From assembly GCF_013363995.1 (NCBI RefSeq), contig NZ_JABWGO010000018.1, positions 1-64,000 of the forward strand: a DNA stretch of 64,000 bases, in the 5' to 3' direction. Shown one piece after another: positions 24,003 to 33,130 of this stretch (positions are counted from its first letter, which is position 1; each line of letters opens with the position of its first letter). The position numbers were made by a program, and so were the translations under genes. The notes below the pieces were generated by a model. That model ran no database searches and was not told the origin of the DNA. It saw only the letters and a list, made by a program, of their open reading frames with translations. Source of the stretch: Nonomuraea rhodomycinica. GTDB lineage: Bacteria; Actinomycetota; Actinomycetes; Streptosporangiales; Streptosporangiaceae.

Positions 24003-24767
24003 ATGGCCAAGCTCATGAAGACCCCGCCGGCCTACGCGCCCACCAGCGTCGACCATGCCCTGCGGCTCGCGCAGATCCTCCAGCTCGACGAGGTGATCAC
24101 CGTCTCGGCCGCCGCCGAGCGGCTCGGCGTGGCCCGCTCCACGGCCCACCGGCTGCTGACCGCGCTGGTGTACCGCGATTTCGCGGTGCAGAACGACGAC
24201 CGCAGCTACCGGGTGGGCCCGGTCCTCGCACTGGCCGAGCGCGCGCAGTCCGACGTCGGCGCGCTGCGGGCGGCGGCGCTCGGCGAGATGCGGGCGCTGG
24301 TGGACCGGATCGACGAGACGGTGAACCTGAGCATCCGCACCGGGCGCAACGTGCGCTTCATCGCCTCGGTCGAGTGCGGGCAGGCCCTGCGGGTGGGCAG
24401 CCGTGAGGGCATGGTCTTCCCGGCCCACCAGGCCACCGGCGGCCTGGTGGCGCTGGCGGCCCTCTCCGACGAGGAGCTGGCGCAGCTCTACGCCCCCGGC
24501 GACCGGGGTGACCCGGCCGAGGAACTGCCCGACCTGGCGCGGCTACGGCGGGACCTGCGGTCCGTCCGGCGCAGCGGGGTCGCGCTCAACCTGGAGCGCA
24601 CCGAGCGGGGCGTGGTCGCGGTGGGATGCCCGGTGAAGGGCCGCGACGGCGCGACCGGTGCGGCGCTGTCGATCTCGATGCCCAGCGTGCGCTACTCCCC
24701 GAACGGGATCAAACCCCTCGTCACCGCGCTCACGGCCGCGGCCGACGCGATCAGCCGCGCCCTCTGA
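24003..24767 (+). CDS. IclR family regulator of the gentisate operon
   Basis: The 254-residue protein has an N-terminal winged helix (VSAAAERLGVARSTAHRLLT at about 39-58, then YRDFAVQNDDRSYRVGP) and a C-terminal GAF-like effector domain (ALGEMRALVDRIDETVNLSI, VGSREGMVFPAHQATGGLVA, GVALNLERTERGVVAVGCPV). It is divergent from the gentisate genes with an IclR operator between, so it probably activates or represses them in response to gentisate or 3-hydroxybenzoate. The ATG at 24003 was chosen because the longer frame would run through the operator. Confidence 0.9.
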   Translation: MAKLMKTPPAYAPTSVDHALRLAQILQLDEVITVSAAAERLGVARSTAHRLLTALVYRDFAVQNDDRSYRVGPVLALAERAQSDVGALRAAALGEMRALVDRIDETVNLSIRTGRNVRFIASVECGQALRVGSREGMVFPAHQATGGLVALAALSDEELAQLYAPGDRGDPAEELPDLARLRRDLRSVRRSGVALNLERTERGVVAVGCPVKGRDGATGAALSISMPSVRYSPNGIKPLVTALTAAADAISRAL

Positions 24768-24806
24768 GCCGCCCGCCCGCACGGCGTGTCCCTCTGCTCA
24801 GCCCGT

Positions 24807-25574
24807 TCACCGGAGGAGGTCGCGCCGGGTGAGCGTGCTGCCGAGCGCGGCCGCCGCCGCGCGCACCGCGGCCACGTGCCCCTCCGGCCGGAACCGGCCG
24901 GTGGGGCCGGCCACGCTGATCGCGGCGAGCGGCTCGTCACCGCGCCCCAGCACCGGCGCGGCGACGCACACCAGCCCGACGGCCGACTCCTCCGCCTCGA
25001 ACGCGACCCCGGTCTCCGTGACGCGCCGCAACTGGCCGCGCAGGATGCTCGGCACGACGACGGTGTGCGGCGTACGCCGTTCCAGCGGCCCGGTCAGCAC
25101 CTCGCGCCGCAGGTCGGGCGCGGCGTACGCGAGCAGCGCCTTGCCGATCGCGGTGCAGTGGAGCGGCATCCGGCCGCCGGTGCGCGAGGGCGCCCTGGCC
25201 TGGCGGTGGCCGCCGATCTTGGCGACGTAGACGACGTCGTGCCCCTCGCGCACGCCGAGGTGCACGGTCTCGTGGGTGCGTTCGTAGAGGTCCTGGAGGA
25301 ACGGCATCGCCAGTTCGAGCAGGCTGCGTTCGACCGAGGCGAGCATGCCGAGCTCGAACAGGCCGCGGCTGGGCCGGTAACCGCCGTCGGCGCGGTCGAG
25401 CAGGCGGTTGGCGACCAGGTCGCCCGACAGCCGGTGGACGGTCGCCTTGTGCAGGCCGGTGCGCCGCACCAGCTCGGCGAGGCTGACGACCCGGTCGTCG
25501 GGCCGGAAGGCGCGCAGGATCGTCACCGCCTTGCCCAGCACGGTGTCGAGGTCGGCCCGATCGGTCACCGGCAC
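24807..25574 (-). CDS. IclR family regulator of the meta-cleavage operon
   Basis: The 255-residue protein has the winged helix VSLAELVRRTGLHKATVHRL (about 28-50) and an IclR effector domain (YVAKIGGHRQARAPSRTGGR, MPLHCTAIGKALLAYAA, GVAFEAEESAVGLVCVAAPV). The H-C-T-A-I-GKA-LLA stretch is typical. GTG at 25574 (VPVTDRAD) is preferred; an earlier in-frame GTG at 25616 would cover the operator. It is divergent from the hydratase-dehydrogenase-aldolase genes and is their likely activator. Confidence 0.88.
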   Translation of the reverse strand: MPVTDRADLDTVLGKAVTILRAFRPDDRVVSLAELVRRTGLHKATVHRLSGDLVANRLLDRADGGYRPSRGLFELGMLASVERSLLELAMPFLQDLYERTHETVHLGVREGHDVVYVAKIGGHRQARAPSRTGGRMPLHCTAIGKALLAYAAPDLRREVLTGPLERRTPHTVVVPSILRGQLRRVTETGVAFEAEESAVGLVCVAAPVLGRGDEPLAAISVAGPTGRFRPEGHVAAVRAAAAALGSTLTRRDLLR

Positions 25575-25577
25575 AGC

Positions 25578-25594
25578 GTATCGCTGAACGAGAC
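25578..25594. promoter_or_regulatory. IclR-type palindrome upstream of hydratase operon
   Basis: GTATCGCTGAACGAGAC reads as GT-x-TCG-N5-CGA-x-AC, a 17-bp palindrome. It is 3 bp from the IclR start and 42 bp from the hydratase start, where an IclR activator of the divergent operon would be expected to bind. Confidence 0.55.
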
Positions 25595-25636
25595 GATGTG
25601 CTGGTTGGGGCGGCATCCTGCCTGCACAGTGGGGGG

Positions 25637-26461
25637 ATGAACGAGACCAACGGGCTCGCCGCCGCGAGCCCGTCCGACATCGCCGCCGCGGCCGAGCGGC
25701 TGGCCGGCGCCGCCGCGTCCGGCGTGCCGTGCTCCCCCGTGCGGGATCTGATCGGCCGCGACGACCTGGCCGCCGCGTACGCCGTCCAGGCCGCGCTGGC
25801 CGCCTCCCGGCTGGCCGCCGGCGCGCGGATCACCGGACGCAAGATCGGCCTGACGTCGGAGGCGGTGCAACGCCAGCTCGGCGTCGACCAGCCCGACCTG
25901 GGCGTGCTGTTCGAGGACATGGCCTACGCCGACGGCGACACGATCCCGATCGGCCGGGTCCTCCAGCCGCGGGCCGAGGCGGAGATCGCGTTCGTGCTCC
26001 GCGCCGACCTGGACGCCGGCCCCCTCGACGCCCCCCAGGTCCGCGCCGCGATCGCGTACGCCGTCGCCGCGCTGGAGATCTGCGGCAGCCGGATCGCCGG
26101 GTGGGACATCTCCTTCGGCGACACGGTCGCCGACAACGCCTCCTCGGGCGCCTACGTCCTCGGGACGGAACGCCGCACCCTCGACGAGTTCGACCCGGTG
26201 GACGTCGCGATGTCGATGAGCATCGGCGGCGAGGAGGTCTCCACCGGCACCGGCGCGGCCTGCCTGGGCGACCCGATCGAGGCGGTCGTGTGGCTGGCCC
26301 GCATGGCCCGCGACCTCGGCGAGCCGCTGCGTGCAGGCCAGGTCGTCCTGTCCGGCGCGCTCGGCCCGATGCGGCCGGTCGCCGCCGGCGACACCGTCAC
26401 CGCCACCCTGTCCGGCCTCGGCACCGTGACGGTCCGCTTCACCGAAGGAGCAGCAGCATGA
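25637..26461 (+). CDS. mhpD: 2-oxopent-4-enoate (2-keto-4-pentenoate) hydratase
   Basis: The 274-residue FAH-superfamily hydratase has [38 protein letters not shown] with the metal-binding glutamates, [30 protein letters not shown] and [19 protein letters not shown]. All are standard for MhpD/XylJ enzymes that hydrate 2-hydroxypenta-2,4-dienoate to 4-hydroxy-2-oxovalerate. ATG at 25637 has a G-rich ribosome site. Its stop overlaps the next start as ATGA. It is the first gene of the lower meta-cleavage operon. Confidence 0.92.
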   Translation: MNETNGLAAASPSDIAAAAERLAGAAASGVPCSPVRDLIGRDDLAAAYAVQAALAASRLAAGARITGRKIGLTSEAVQRQLGVDQPDLGVLFEDMAYADGDTIPIGRVLQPRAEAEIAFVLRADLDAGPLDAPQVRAAIAYAVAALEICGSRIAGWDISFGDTVADNASSGAYVLGTERRTLDEFDPVDVAMSMSIGGEEVSTGTGAACLGDPIEAVVWLARMARDLGEPLRAGQVVLSGALGPMRPVAAGDTVTATLSGLGTVTVRFTEGAAA

Positions 26462-27405
26462 GCAGGACGAAGGTCGCGATCATCGGCTCGGGCAACATCG
26501 GCACCGACCTGATGATCAAGGTGTTGCGCGGCTCGCGCCACCTGGAGATGGGCGCCATGGTCGGCATCGACCCGGCGTCCGACGGCCTGGCCCGCGCCGC
26601 CCGGATGGGCGTCCCGACGACGTCCGAAGGCGTCGACGGCCTGATCGCGCTGCCGGGCTTCGCCGAGATCGGGATCGTCTTCGACGCCACCTCGGCCAAG
26701 GCGCACGAGGTGAACGCCGCCAAGCTGCTCCCGCTCGGCAAGCGGCTGATCGACCTGACCCCGGCGGCGATCGGCCCCTACGTCGTCCCCGCCGTCAACC
26801 TCGACGAGCATCTCGACGCGCCCGACGTGAACATGGTCACCTGCGGCGGCCAGGCCACGATCCCGATCGTCGCCGCCGTGAGCCGGGTGGCGCCCGTCGA
26901 GTACGCCGAGATCGTCGCGTCCATCGCCTCGAAGTCGGCCGGGCCGGGCACCCGGGCCAACATCGACGAGTTCACCGAGACCACCTCGGCCGCCATCGAG
27001 CAGATCGGCGGGGCGCGCCGCGGTAAGGCGATCATCATCCTCAACCCGGCCGACCCGCCGCTGATCATGCGGGACACCGTCCTGTGCCTGGTCGCGGCGC
27101 CGGACCCGGCCGTCCACGACGAGATCCGCCGGTCGGTCGAGAAGATGGTCGCCGACGTCGCCGCCTACGTCCCCGGCTACCGGCTCAAGCAGCAGGTGCA
27201 GATCACCGAGGTGCCCGCCGACCAGCCGGTGGAGACGCTGCTGGCCGCCGGCGCGGCTCGGCCCACCCACCAGGTGTCGGTCTTCCTCGAGGTCGAGGGC
27301 GCCGCGCACTATCTCCCGGCCTACGCCGGCAACCTCGACATCATGACCTCCGCCGGCCTGCGGGTCGCGGAACGCATCGCCGCATGGAAGGCGGGCCTTC
27401 GATGA
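26458..27405 (+). CDS. mhpF: Acetaldehyde dehydrogenase (acetylating)
   Basis: The 315-residue protein has the NAD fold [19 protein letters not shown] at the N-terminus, the catalytic cysteine in [20 protein letters not shown], and [17 protein letters not shown], all diagnostic of MhpF/DmpF. It oxidises acetaldehyde to acetyl-CoA, receiving it through a tunnel from the aldolase encoded next. ATGA overlaps on both sides couple it to mhpD and mhpE. Confidence 0.95.
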   Translation: MSRTKVAIIGSGNIGTDLMIKVLRGSRHLEMGAMVGIDPASDGLARAARMGVPTTSEGVDGLIALPGFAEIGIVFDATSAKAHEVNAAKLLPLGKRLIDLTPAAIGPYVVPAVNLDEHLDAPDVNMVTCGGQATIPIVAAVSRVAPVEYAEIVASIASKSAGPGTRANIDEFTETTSAAIEQIGGARRGKAIIILNPADPPLIMRDTVLCLVAAPDPAVHDEIRRSVEKMVADVAAYVPGYRLKQQVQITEVPADQPVETLLAAGAARPTHQVSVFLEVEGAAHYLPAYAGNLDIMTSAGLRVAERIAAWKAGLR

Positions 27406-28427
27406 CCACCCCGATCTTCGTCCAGGACGTCACCCTGCGCGACGGCATGCACGCCGTCCGCCACCGCATCGGCCTGGAGGACGTCAAGCGCATCGTCACC
27501 GCGCTGGACCGGGCCGGCGTCGACGCGATCGAGGTCGCGCACGGCGACGGCCTGGCCGGCGGGTCGCTCAACTACGGTCCCGGCTCGCACACGGACTGGG
27601 CGTGGATCGAGGCGGCCGCGTCGGTGCTGCGGCGCGCCCGCCTGACCACGCTGCTGCTGCCGGGCGTCGGCACCGTCCACGAGCTGAAGCGTGCCTACGA
27701 CCTCGGCGTGCGGTCCGTCCGGGTCGCCACGCACTGCACCGAGGCCGACATCTCCGCCCAGCACATCGCCGCGGCCCGCGAGATCGGCATGGACGTGTCC
27801 GGGTTCCTGATGCTCTCCCACATGGCCCCGCCCGAGGAGCTGGCCCGGCAGGCCAAGCTCATGGAGTCCTACGGCGCGCACTGCGTCTACGTCACCGACT
27901 CCGGCGGCCGGCTCACCATGAACGACGTGGCCGCGCGGGTCCGCGCGTACCGCGACGTGCTCGACGCCGGGACCGAGATCGGCATCCACGCCCACGAGAA
28001 CCTCTCGCTGTCGGTCGCCAACTCCGTCGTCGCGGTCGAGAACGGCGTCCACCGGGTCGACGCGTCGCTGGCCGGTCACGGGGCGGGCGCGGGCAACTGT
28101 CCCCTGGAGGCGTTCGTCGCGGTCGCCGACCTGTCGGGCTTCGAGCACCGGTGCGACCTGTTCCAGCTCCAGGACGCCGCGGACGACATCGTCCGCCCGC
28201 TGCAGGACCGTCCGGTGCGGGTCGACCGGGAGACGCTCACCCTCGGGTACGCCGGCGTGTACTCGTCGTTCCTGCGGCACGCGGAGGCCGCCGCCGCGCG
28301 GTACGGCGTCGACGTGCGCGACATCCTGATGGAGTGCGGCCGCCGCCGGCTGGTCGGCGGCCAGGAGGACATGATCGTCGACATCGCCCTCACGCTCGCC
28401 GCCGGGTGCGAGCAGCAGTCGGCCTGA
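27402..28427 (+). CDS. mhpE: 4-hydroxy-2-oxovalerate aldolase
   Basis: The 341-residue class II pyruvate aldolase has [20 protein letters not shown] with the metal/pyruvate-binding [44 protein letters not shown] with the HAH metal ligands, and a DUF-type C-terminal communication domain ([20 protein letters not shown]). It splits 4-hydroxy-2-oxovalerate into pyruvate and acetaldehyde, in complex with MhpF. It is the last gene of the operon, facing the TetR gene 3 bp away. Confidence 0.95.
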   Translation: MTTPIFVQDVTLRDGMHAVRHRIGLEDVKRIVTALDRAGVDAIEVAHGDGLAGGSLNYGPGSHTDWAWIEAAASVLRRARLTTLLLPGVGTVHELKRAYDLGVRSVRVATHCTEADISAQHIAAAREIGMDVSGFLMLSHMAPPEELARQAKLMESYGAHCVYVTDSGGRLTMNDVAARVRAYRDVLDAGTEIGIHAHENLSLSVANSVVAVENGVHRVDASLAGHGAGAGNCPLEAFVAVADLSGFEHRCDLFQLQDAADDIVRPLQDRPVRVDRETLTLGYAGVYSSFLRHAEAAAARYGVDVRDILMECGRRRLVGGQEDMIVDIALTLAAGCEQQSA

Positions 28428-28430
28428 CCG

Positions 28431-29099
28431 TCAGCCGCCGGGCGCGCCCCGGCGGCCGGCGATCAGCGACTCGCCGATCGCCACCAGGGCGTCGGCGAGC
28501 TGCTCCATGAACTCCGCGATCGGCTTGCCGTCCCCGGACTGGAGCGAGACGAAGGCGCCGTCGAATCCGGCCATGCCGAAGTGGGCGAGGGCGTCCGCGA
28601 CCGCGTCCGCGGCCGCCTCGCCCTCGCCGGCGAACGACGAGCGGATCATGTGCCGCATCAGCTCGCGGCCCTCGCCGCGGACGTCGATGACGGTCCGCAT
28701 CGCCTCCGGGGCCTCGTCGGCCTCCTTGCTCATCACCAGCACCAGCAGCAGGCGGAGAAACTCCTCGTGGTGCACGAAGACCTCGCCGGTCCGGCGCAGG
28801 TACCAGCCCAGGCGTTCGCGGGGGGTGCCGCCCGCCGGCGGGTCGCGGTGGGCCTCGCGCATCGCCTCGAAGAAGCCCCGCGCCCCCTGGGCCATGACGG
28901 CCGACAGCAGCCCCGCCTTGGACTCGAAGTGGTGGTAGAAGGCGCTCTTGGGCAGGCCGGTCTCCTTCACGAGCGTCGAGATCGACGTCCCGGCGTAGCC
29001 GCGCACGGACATCACCCGGGCGGCCGCGTCGAGGATCTCCTGCCGGGACCGGCGGCCGCGGCTGTTTCCGGTGTGCGCCTCCCGCGCCGACTTCTCCAC
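28431..29099 (-). CDS. TetR family regulator of the hydroxylase-dioxygenase-hydrolase operon
   Basis: The 222-residue regulator has the HTH at GRRSRQEILDAAARVMSVRG then TSISTLVKETGLPKSAFYHH, followed by a helical ligand domain (LGWYLRRTGEVFVHHEEFLR, MRHMIRSSFAGEGEAAADAV). It is divergent from mhpA with a perfect 22-bp palindrome between, so it most likely represses mhpABC until a substrate or CoA ester binds. The GTG at 29099 is my choice; the frame stays open upstream but those residues are arginine-rich and cross the operator. Confidence 0.88.
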   Translation of the reverse strand: MEKSAREAHTGNSRGRRSRQEILDAAARVMSVRGYAGTSISTLVKETGLPKSAFYHHFESKAGLLSAVMAQGARGFFEAMREAHRDPPAGGTPRERLGWYLRRTGEVFVHHEEFLRLLLVLVMSKEADEAPEAMRTVIDVRGEGRELMRHMIRSSFAGEGEAAADAVADALAHFGMAGFDGAFVSLQSGDGKPIAEFMEQLADALVAIGESLIAGRRGAPGG

Positions 29100-29190
29100 C
29101 AGCCGAATTCTAGGGATCCCGGGACGGCGGCTCGTCCGGCGGGCCGGCCGGAGGCGGACGCGGTCCGGGTAACCGGTTCGTGGACAGGTC

Positions 29191-29251
29191 TTGACACGTC
29201 GCCGCAGGGCGTTGTTAGTCTCCTCACGATTGGACCGAACGTTCGGTCCAA
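29191..29251 (+). promoter_or_regulatory. mhpA promoter and 22-bp TetR operator
   Basis: TTGACA (29191-29196) and GTTAGT (29214-29219) are spaced 17 bp. Directly downstream is a perfect 22-bp palindrome at 29230-29251 whose halves are TTGGACCGAAC and GTTCGGTCCAA, lying over the expected transcription start. Binding there would block mhpA transcription and could also control divergent tetR. Confidence 0.85.
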
Positions 29252-29295
29252 AAGTGCGGCATCGGATCACCGGCGGCCGAGAACGGAGTCAGCGC

Positions 29296-30840
29296 ATGAC
29301 CGACAGCTACGACGCGGACGTCGCGATCGTCGGGTACGGCCCGACCGGCGTGATCGCCGCGCTCACCCTCGCCAGGTACGGCGTGTCCGCCGTCGCCCTG
29401 GAACGGGACACGGACATCTACCCCCGGGCACGGGCCGTGACCGTCAACGACTGGACGATGCGGATCTTCCAGGACCTGGGCATCGACGAGCGGATCGAGA
29501 AGAAGATCGACCCCCAGCGGGCCCTGCGCTGGGTCACCTACGGCGGCCTGGAGATCATGCGGATCGAGCACCCGCCCTCGACGCTGGGCCGCAAGGCGCG
29601 CTTCTACAACATCTACCAGCCGACCATGGAGGCCGAGCTGCGCGCGGCCGCGCAGGAGCACGGCGACCGCATCACCGTCCACTACGGCGCCGACGTCACG
29701 GGCGTCGCCCAGGACGCCGACGGCGTCACCGTCACCTCCACGGACACCGCGACCGGCCGGACGCGCACCACCCGCGCCCGGTACGCGATCGCCGCCGACG
29801 GCGGCGCCAGCACGATCCGCGGCGAGGTGGGCTGCCGCCTGCTGGGCGACACCAACGACGTCACCTGGGTGGTCATCGACTGCCGCGTCAAGCGCTGGTG
29901 GCCCGACCGGGACTTCCTGACGTTCTGGTCGGACAAGGAGCGACCGGTCGTCGACATCGCGCTCTCCGCCGGCAACCACCGGTGGGAGATCCCGCTCAAG
30001 CCGGAGGAGTCCCCCGCGGACTACCCGACCAGCGCCGAGGTCTGGCCGCTGCTGAAGGCGCTGGGCGTCACCGAGCAGGACGTCGAGATCCACCGGCACG
30101 CCTTCTACAAGCACCACGTCCGGATGTGCGACACCTGGCGCCAGGGCCGGGTGTTCCTGGCCGGGGACGCGGCCCACCTGATGCCGCCGTGGGCCGGCGC
30201 GGGGATGCAGTCCGGCATGCGCGACGCCCACAACCTGGGCTGGAAGCTCGCCCGCGTGATCAGAGGCGAGCTGCCCGAGAGCTGGCTGGACACCTACGAG
30301 GCCGAACGGCGTCCGAACACCGCCTTCTACACCGGCCTCGCCGTCCAGCTCGGACGGGTCATCAAGCAGGAACTGTCCGAGGAGGAGCAGGCCGCGATGA
30401 ACGCCGTCCCCCAGGGCACGGTCACCCCGTACGAGCCGCCGCTCACCGCGCCGCCCGTACTCGAAGGCGGCTGGATCAGGGGGCCGCTGGGGGACGCCAG
30501 CATCGTCGGCCGGATGGTCCCGCAGCCGGTGGCCGGCGACGCCACGGGCCGGATGGCCCGCCTGGACGACCTGCTCGGCGACGGCTTCGTGCTGCTCGGC
30601 GACGACGTCGACCCGGCGACCCTGCTGACGGCGGAGGAGAGGGCCGGCTGGGACGCGCTCGGCGCCCGCTACCTCGCCGTACGGCCGAAGACCGCCTACA
30701 CGCAGGGGCCGGAGGAGCTGGTCGACCTCGACGAGATCCTGCTGCCCTGGCTGCGCAGGTACGGCGTCCGCGCCGTGGCCGTCCGTCCCGACAAGTTCGT
30801 CGCCGCGGCCGACGTCAGCGGCCTGGCCGTACCCGCCTGA
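29296..30840 (+). CDS. mhpA: 3-(3-hydroxyphenyl)propionate hydroxylase-type FAD monooxygenase
   Basis: The 514-residue class A flavoprotein hydroxylase has VAIVGYGPTGVIAALTLARY (9-28), the ERD at the end of strand 2, the DG motif AIAADGGASTIRGEVG, and VFLAGDAAHLMPPWAGAGMQ (about 287-306) with NLGWKLARVIRGELP, as in MhpA/HppA. The C-terminal thioredoxin-like domain of such enzymes is present (VRAVAVRPDKFVAAA). The expected reaction is NADH-dependent ortho-hydroxylation of 3-hydroxyphenylpropanoate (or a related 2-hydroxyphenyl acid) to a catechol. It is first in an operon with ring-cleavage dioxygenase and hydrolase. Confidence 0.88.
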   Translation: MTDSYDADVAIVGYGPTGVIAALTLARYGVSAVALERDTDIYPRARAVTVNDWTMRIFQDLGIDERIEKKIDPQRALRWVTYGGLEIMRIEHPPSTLGRKARFYNIYQPTMEAELRAAAQEHGDRITVHYGADVTGVAQDADGVTVTSTDTATGRTRTTRARYAIAADGGASTIRGEVGCRLLGDTNDVTWVVIDCRVKRWWPDRDFLTFWSDKERPVVDIALSAGNHRWEIPLKPEESPADYPTSAEVWPLLKALGVTEQDVEIHRHAFYKHHVRMCDTWRQGRVFLAGDAAHLMPPWAGAGMQSGMRDAHNLGWKLARVIRGELPESWLDTYEAERRPNTAFYTGLAVQLGRVIKQELSEEEQAAMNAVPQGTVTPYEPPLTAPPVLEGGWIRGPLGDASIVGRMVPQPVAGDATGRMARLDDLLGDGFVLLGDDVDPATLLTAEERAGWDALGARYLAVRPKTAYTQGPEELVDLDEILLPWLRRYGVRAVAVRPDKFVAAADVSGLAVPA

Positions 30841-30866
30841 ACCCGTCACCCGAGAGGAGAAGAGAG

Positions 30867-31799
30867 ATGTCCGGAGTCAAGGAGCTCGGTTACGTCGTCT
30901 ACGAGGTCAGCGACCTCGCCGACTGGGAGCACTTCGCCGTCGAGCTGCTGGGGATGCGCTTCGGCGAGAAGACCGACGGCGGCTTCACCCTGCGCACCGA
31001 CGAGAAGGCCCACCGCTGGATCGTCACCGGCGGCCCTGCCGACGACCTGGTGGCCACCGGCTACGAGGTCTCCGACGCCGCCGCGCTGGACGCCCTGGTG
31101 GACAAGGTCCGCGCGGCCGGCGTCGAGGTCACCGAGGGAGACGACGCCCTCGCCGCCGCCCGCAAGGTCGAGCGCGTCTTCGTCACCGCCGACCCCATGG
31201 GCAACCGGGTCGAGCTGGTCACCGGCCTGGCCGACGCCGCCACCCCGTTCGAGTCGCCGAAGCTGCTCGGCGGGTTCGTGACCGGCGCCGGCGGCGCGGG
31301 CCACCAGGTGCTGCTGGCCCACGGCGTCTCCCGGGAGGAGTACCTGCACTTCTACATCGACCTGCTCGGCTTCAAGGTCAGCGACGTCATCGTCGAGGAG
31401 CTCGCCCCGGGCGTGGTCGCCGACCTGATCTTCCTGCACTGCAACGGCCGCCACCACACCGTGGCCTTCGGCGACCTGCCCTCGCCGAAGAAGACCCACC
31501 ACTTCATGGTCGAGGTGACCGACATCCGCGACGTCGGCCTGGCCTACGACCGATGCATGGACGCCAGGCAGCCGTTCGAGATGACGCTCGGGATGCATCC
31601 GAACGACCACATGTTCAGCTTCTACGTCCACACCCCCTCCGGCTTCAGCGTCGAGTACGGCTGGGGCGGACTGATCATCGACGACGCGACGTGGGAGGTG
31701 AAGACGCTCGACAAGCTGCACAGCTGGGGCCACCGCCCCCCGGGCGTCGTCGCCGGGCTGCTGGCCGCCGCGCCCGCGCCGAACGGGAAGGACCACTGA
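30867..31799 (+). CDS. Extradiol ring-cleavage dioxygenase (VOC type, BphC/HppB-like)
   Basis: The 310-residue two-domain type I extradiol dioxygenase is made of paired VOC modules. The iron ligands are visible in the second half: H in GAGHQVLLAHG, H in KTHHFMVEVTD, and E in SGFSVEYGWGG. It would open the catechol made by MhpA at a meta position. Enteric MhpB is a LigB-type enzyme, so this operon follows the Rhodococcus hpp/ohp layout rather than the E. coli mhp layout. GAGAGGAG precedes the ATG. Its stop overlaps the next start by one base. Confidence 0.9.
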   Translation: MSGVKELGYVVYEVSDLADWEHFAVELLGMRFGEKTDGGFTLRTDEKAHRWIVTGGPADDLVATGYEVSDAAALDALVDKVRAAGVEVTEGDDALAAARKVERVFVTADPMGNRVELVTGLADAATPFESPKLLGGFVTGAGGAGHQVLLAHGVSREEYLHFYIDLLGFKVSDVIVEELAPGVVADLIFLHCNGRHHTVAFGDLPSPKKTHHFMVEVTDIRDVGLAYDRCMDARQPFEMTLGMHPNDHMFSFYVHTPSGFSVEYGWGGLIIDDATWEVKTLDKLHSWGHRPPGVVAGLLAAAPAPNGKDH

Positions 31800-32644
31800 T
31801 GGCACTCGACGCCAAGGACATCGCACGCACCGTCCGGACCAAGGACTGGAAGCTGCGCTACTACGAGGCGGGCTCCGGCCATCCGGTCGTGCTGCTGCAC
31901 GGCAGCGGGCCGGGCGCCACGGGCTGGAGCAACTTCGCCGGCAACATCGAGGCGCTGGCCGAGCACTTCCACGTCCACGCCGTCGACATGCCCGGCTGGG
32001 GCGAGTCGGACCCGGCGACCGTCGACCGGCTCGACCACGTGGAGGCGGCGATCCAGTTCCTGGACGCCCTCGGCATCGAGCGGGCCGCGTTCGTCGGCAA
32101 CTCGATGGGCGGGCAGACCTCGCTACGGCTGGCCACCGAGCATCCCGGCCGGATCTCGCACCTGATCACCATGGGACCGCCGGTCGGCCGGATCCCCACG
32201 CTGTTCGGCGCCGGCGACGGCCCGTCCGAGGGGCTGAAGGTGCTGATCGAGGCGTACCGGGACGCCAGCCCGGAGAACATGCGCCGGCTCGTCGAGATCA
32301 TGGTCTACGACAAGGCGCGGTTCGCCACCCCCGAGCTGTGCCAGGCCCGTTCGGACGCCGCACTCGCCCGCCCCGACCACCTGCGCAACTACGTGGACGG
32401 CCTGCCGAAGGGCGCCCCGCTGCCCAAGTGGGTCAAACCGGAGCTACTGCCGACGATCCAGGTGCCGACCCTGCTCATCCACGGCCGCGACGATCGGGTC
32501 GTGTCGTTCGAGACCTCCCTGTACCTGCTGGCCAACATCCCGGACAGCCGGCTGGTGCTGCTCAACCGCTGCGGGCACTGGGCGATGATCGAGCACGCCG
32601 ACGAGTTCAACCGGTTGGTCGCCGACTTCATCGCGAACAACTGA
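31799..32644 (+). CDS. mhpC: Meta-cleavage product hydrolase (alpha/beta fold)
   Basis: The 281-residue C-C bond hydrolase has the oxyanion region VVLLHGSGPGATGWSNFAGN, the nucleophile in FVGNSMGGQTSLRLA, the acid in LLIHGRDDRVVSFE and the base in NRCGHWAMIEHADEFNRLV, as in MhpC/BphD/HsaD. It hydrolyses the ring-fission product to 2-hydroxypenta-2,4-dienoate plus a dicarboxylate. The first product feeds MhpD. The start overlaps the dioxygenase stop (TGATG). Confidence 0.93.
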   Translation: MALDAKDIARTVRTKDWKLRYYEAGSGHPVVLLHGSGPGATGWSNFAGNIEALAEHFHVHAVDMPGWGESDPATVDRLDHVEAAIQFLDALGIERAAFVGNSMGGQTSLRLATEHPGRISHLITMGPPVGRIPTLFGAGDGPSEGLKVLIEAYRDASPENMRRLVEIMVYDKARFATPELCQARSDAALARPDHLRNYVDGLPKGAPLPKWVKPELLPTIQVPTLLIHGRDDRVVSFETSLYLLANIPDSRLVLLNRCGHWAMIEHADEFNRLVADFIANN

Positions 32645-32941
32645 CCCCAGGGGCGGGCCGCTACCTTCCCGCGCCCAGGGCGAGGCCGGCGACGACGCGG
32701 CGGGCCGGCACGACCGATCAGACTCGGGACCGCCGATCGTCGCGCCGCGTCGATGGCCACCACGACCCATGACTCCTGGCGTGCTTGCGTCTGTTGACAC
32801 AGAGAACCAGACGAAACAGAACTGGCAGCCAGGAGGACTGGTGGCAACTCACAACCTGCCCAGCCCAAGGCCGTGTTCTGTGGATCTGGAAGCAGGGTTG
32901 GACCTGCGGATTCGCCGATCCGGGCAGCATGGTGAGCTCGG

Positions 32942-33130
32942 GTGCGGCTCGATGGGTACATGGTTCGTCGCCATGAGTCAACGGATGCCGCCTGGGAACG
33001 TATCGCGCCGCTGCTGCCGGCCAATCCAGGACCGGGCGGGTCTGCGTCGACTCGACCATCGTGCGGGCCCACCAGCACGCCGCGGGTGCCAAGCAGGATG
33101 ATCCAGCCAGTCACTCGCCTCGGTGGCGGC
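32942..33130 (+). mobile_element. IS5-type transposase remnant
   Basis: The frame YMVRRHESTDAAWERIAPLL is the N-terminus of IS5-family transposases. About 20 codons later, in a different phase, VCVDSTIVRAHQHAAGAK is the DDE-segment motif that normally lies about 100 residues further on. The gene therefore has a large internal deletion and a frameshift. No terminal inverted repeats could be picked out. Confidence 0.65.

Noticed and set aside
29224-30849. 541-codon minus-strand frame opposite mhpA
   Set aside because: It is a codon-bias shadow. The plus strand shows all flavoprotein motifs and a promoter/operator.
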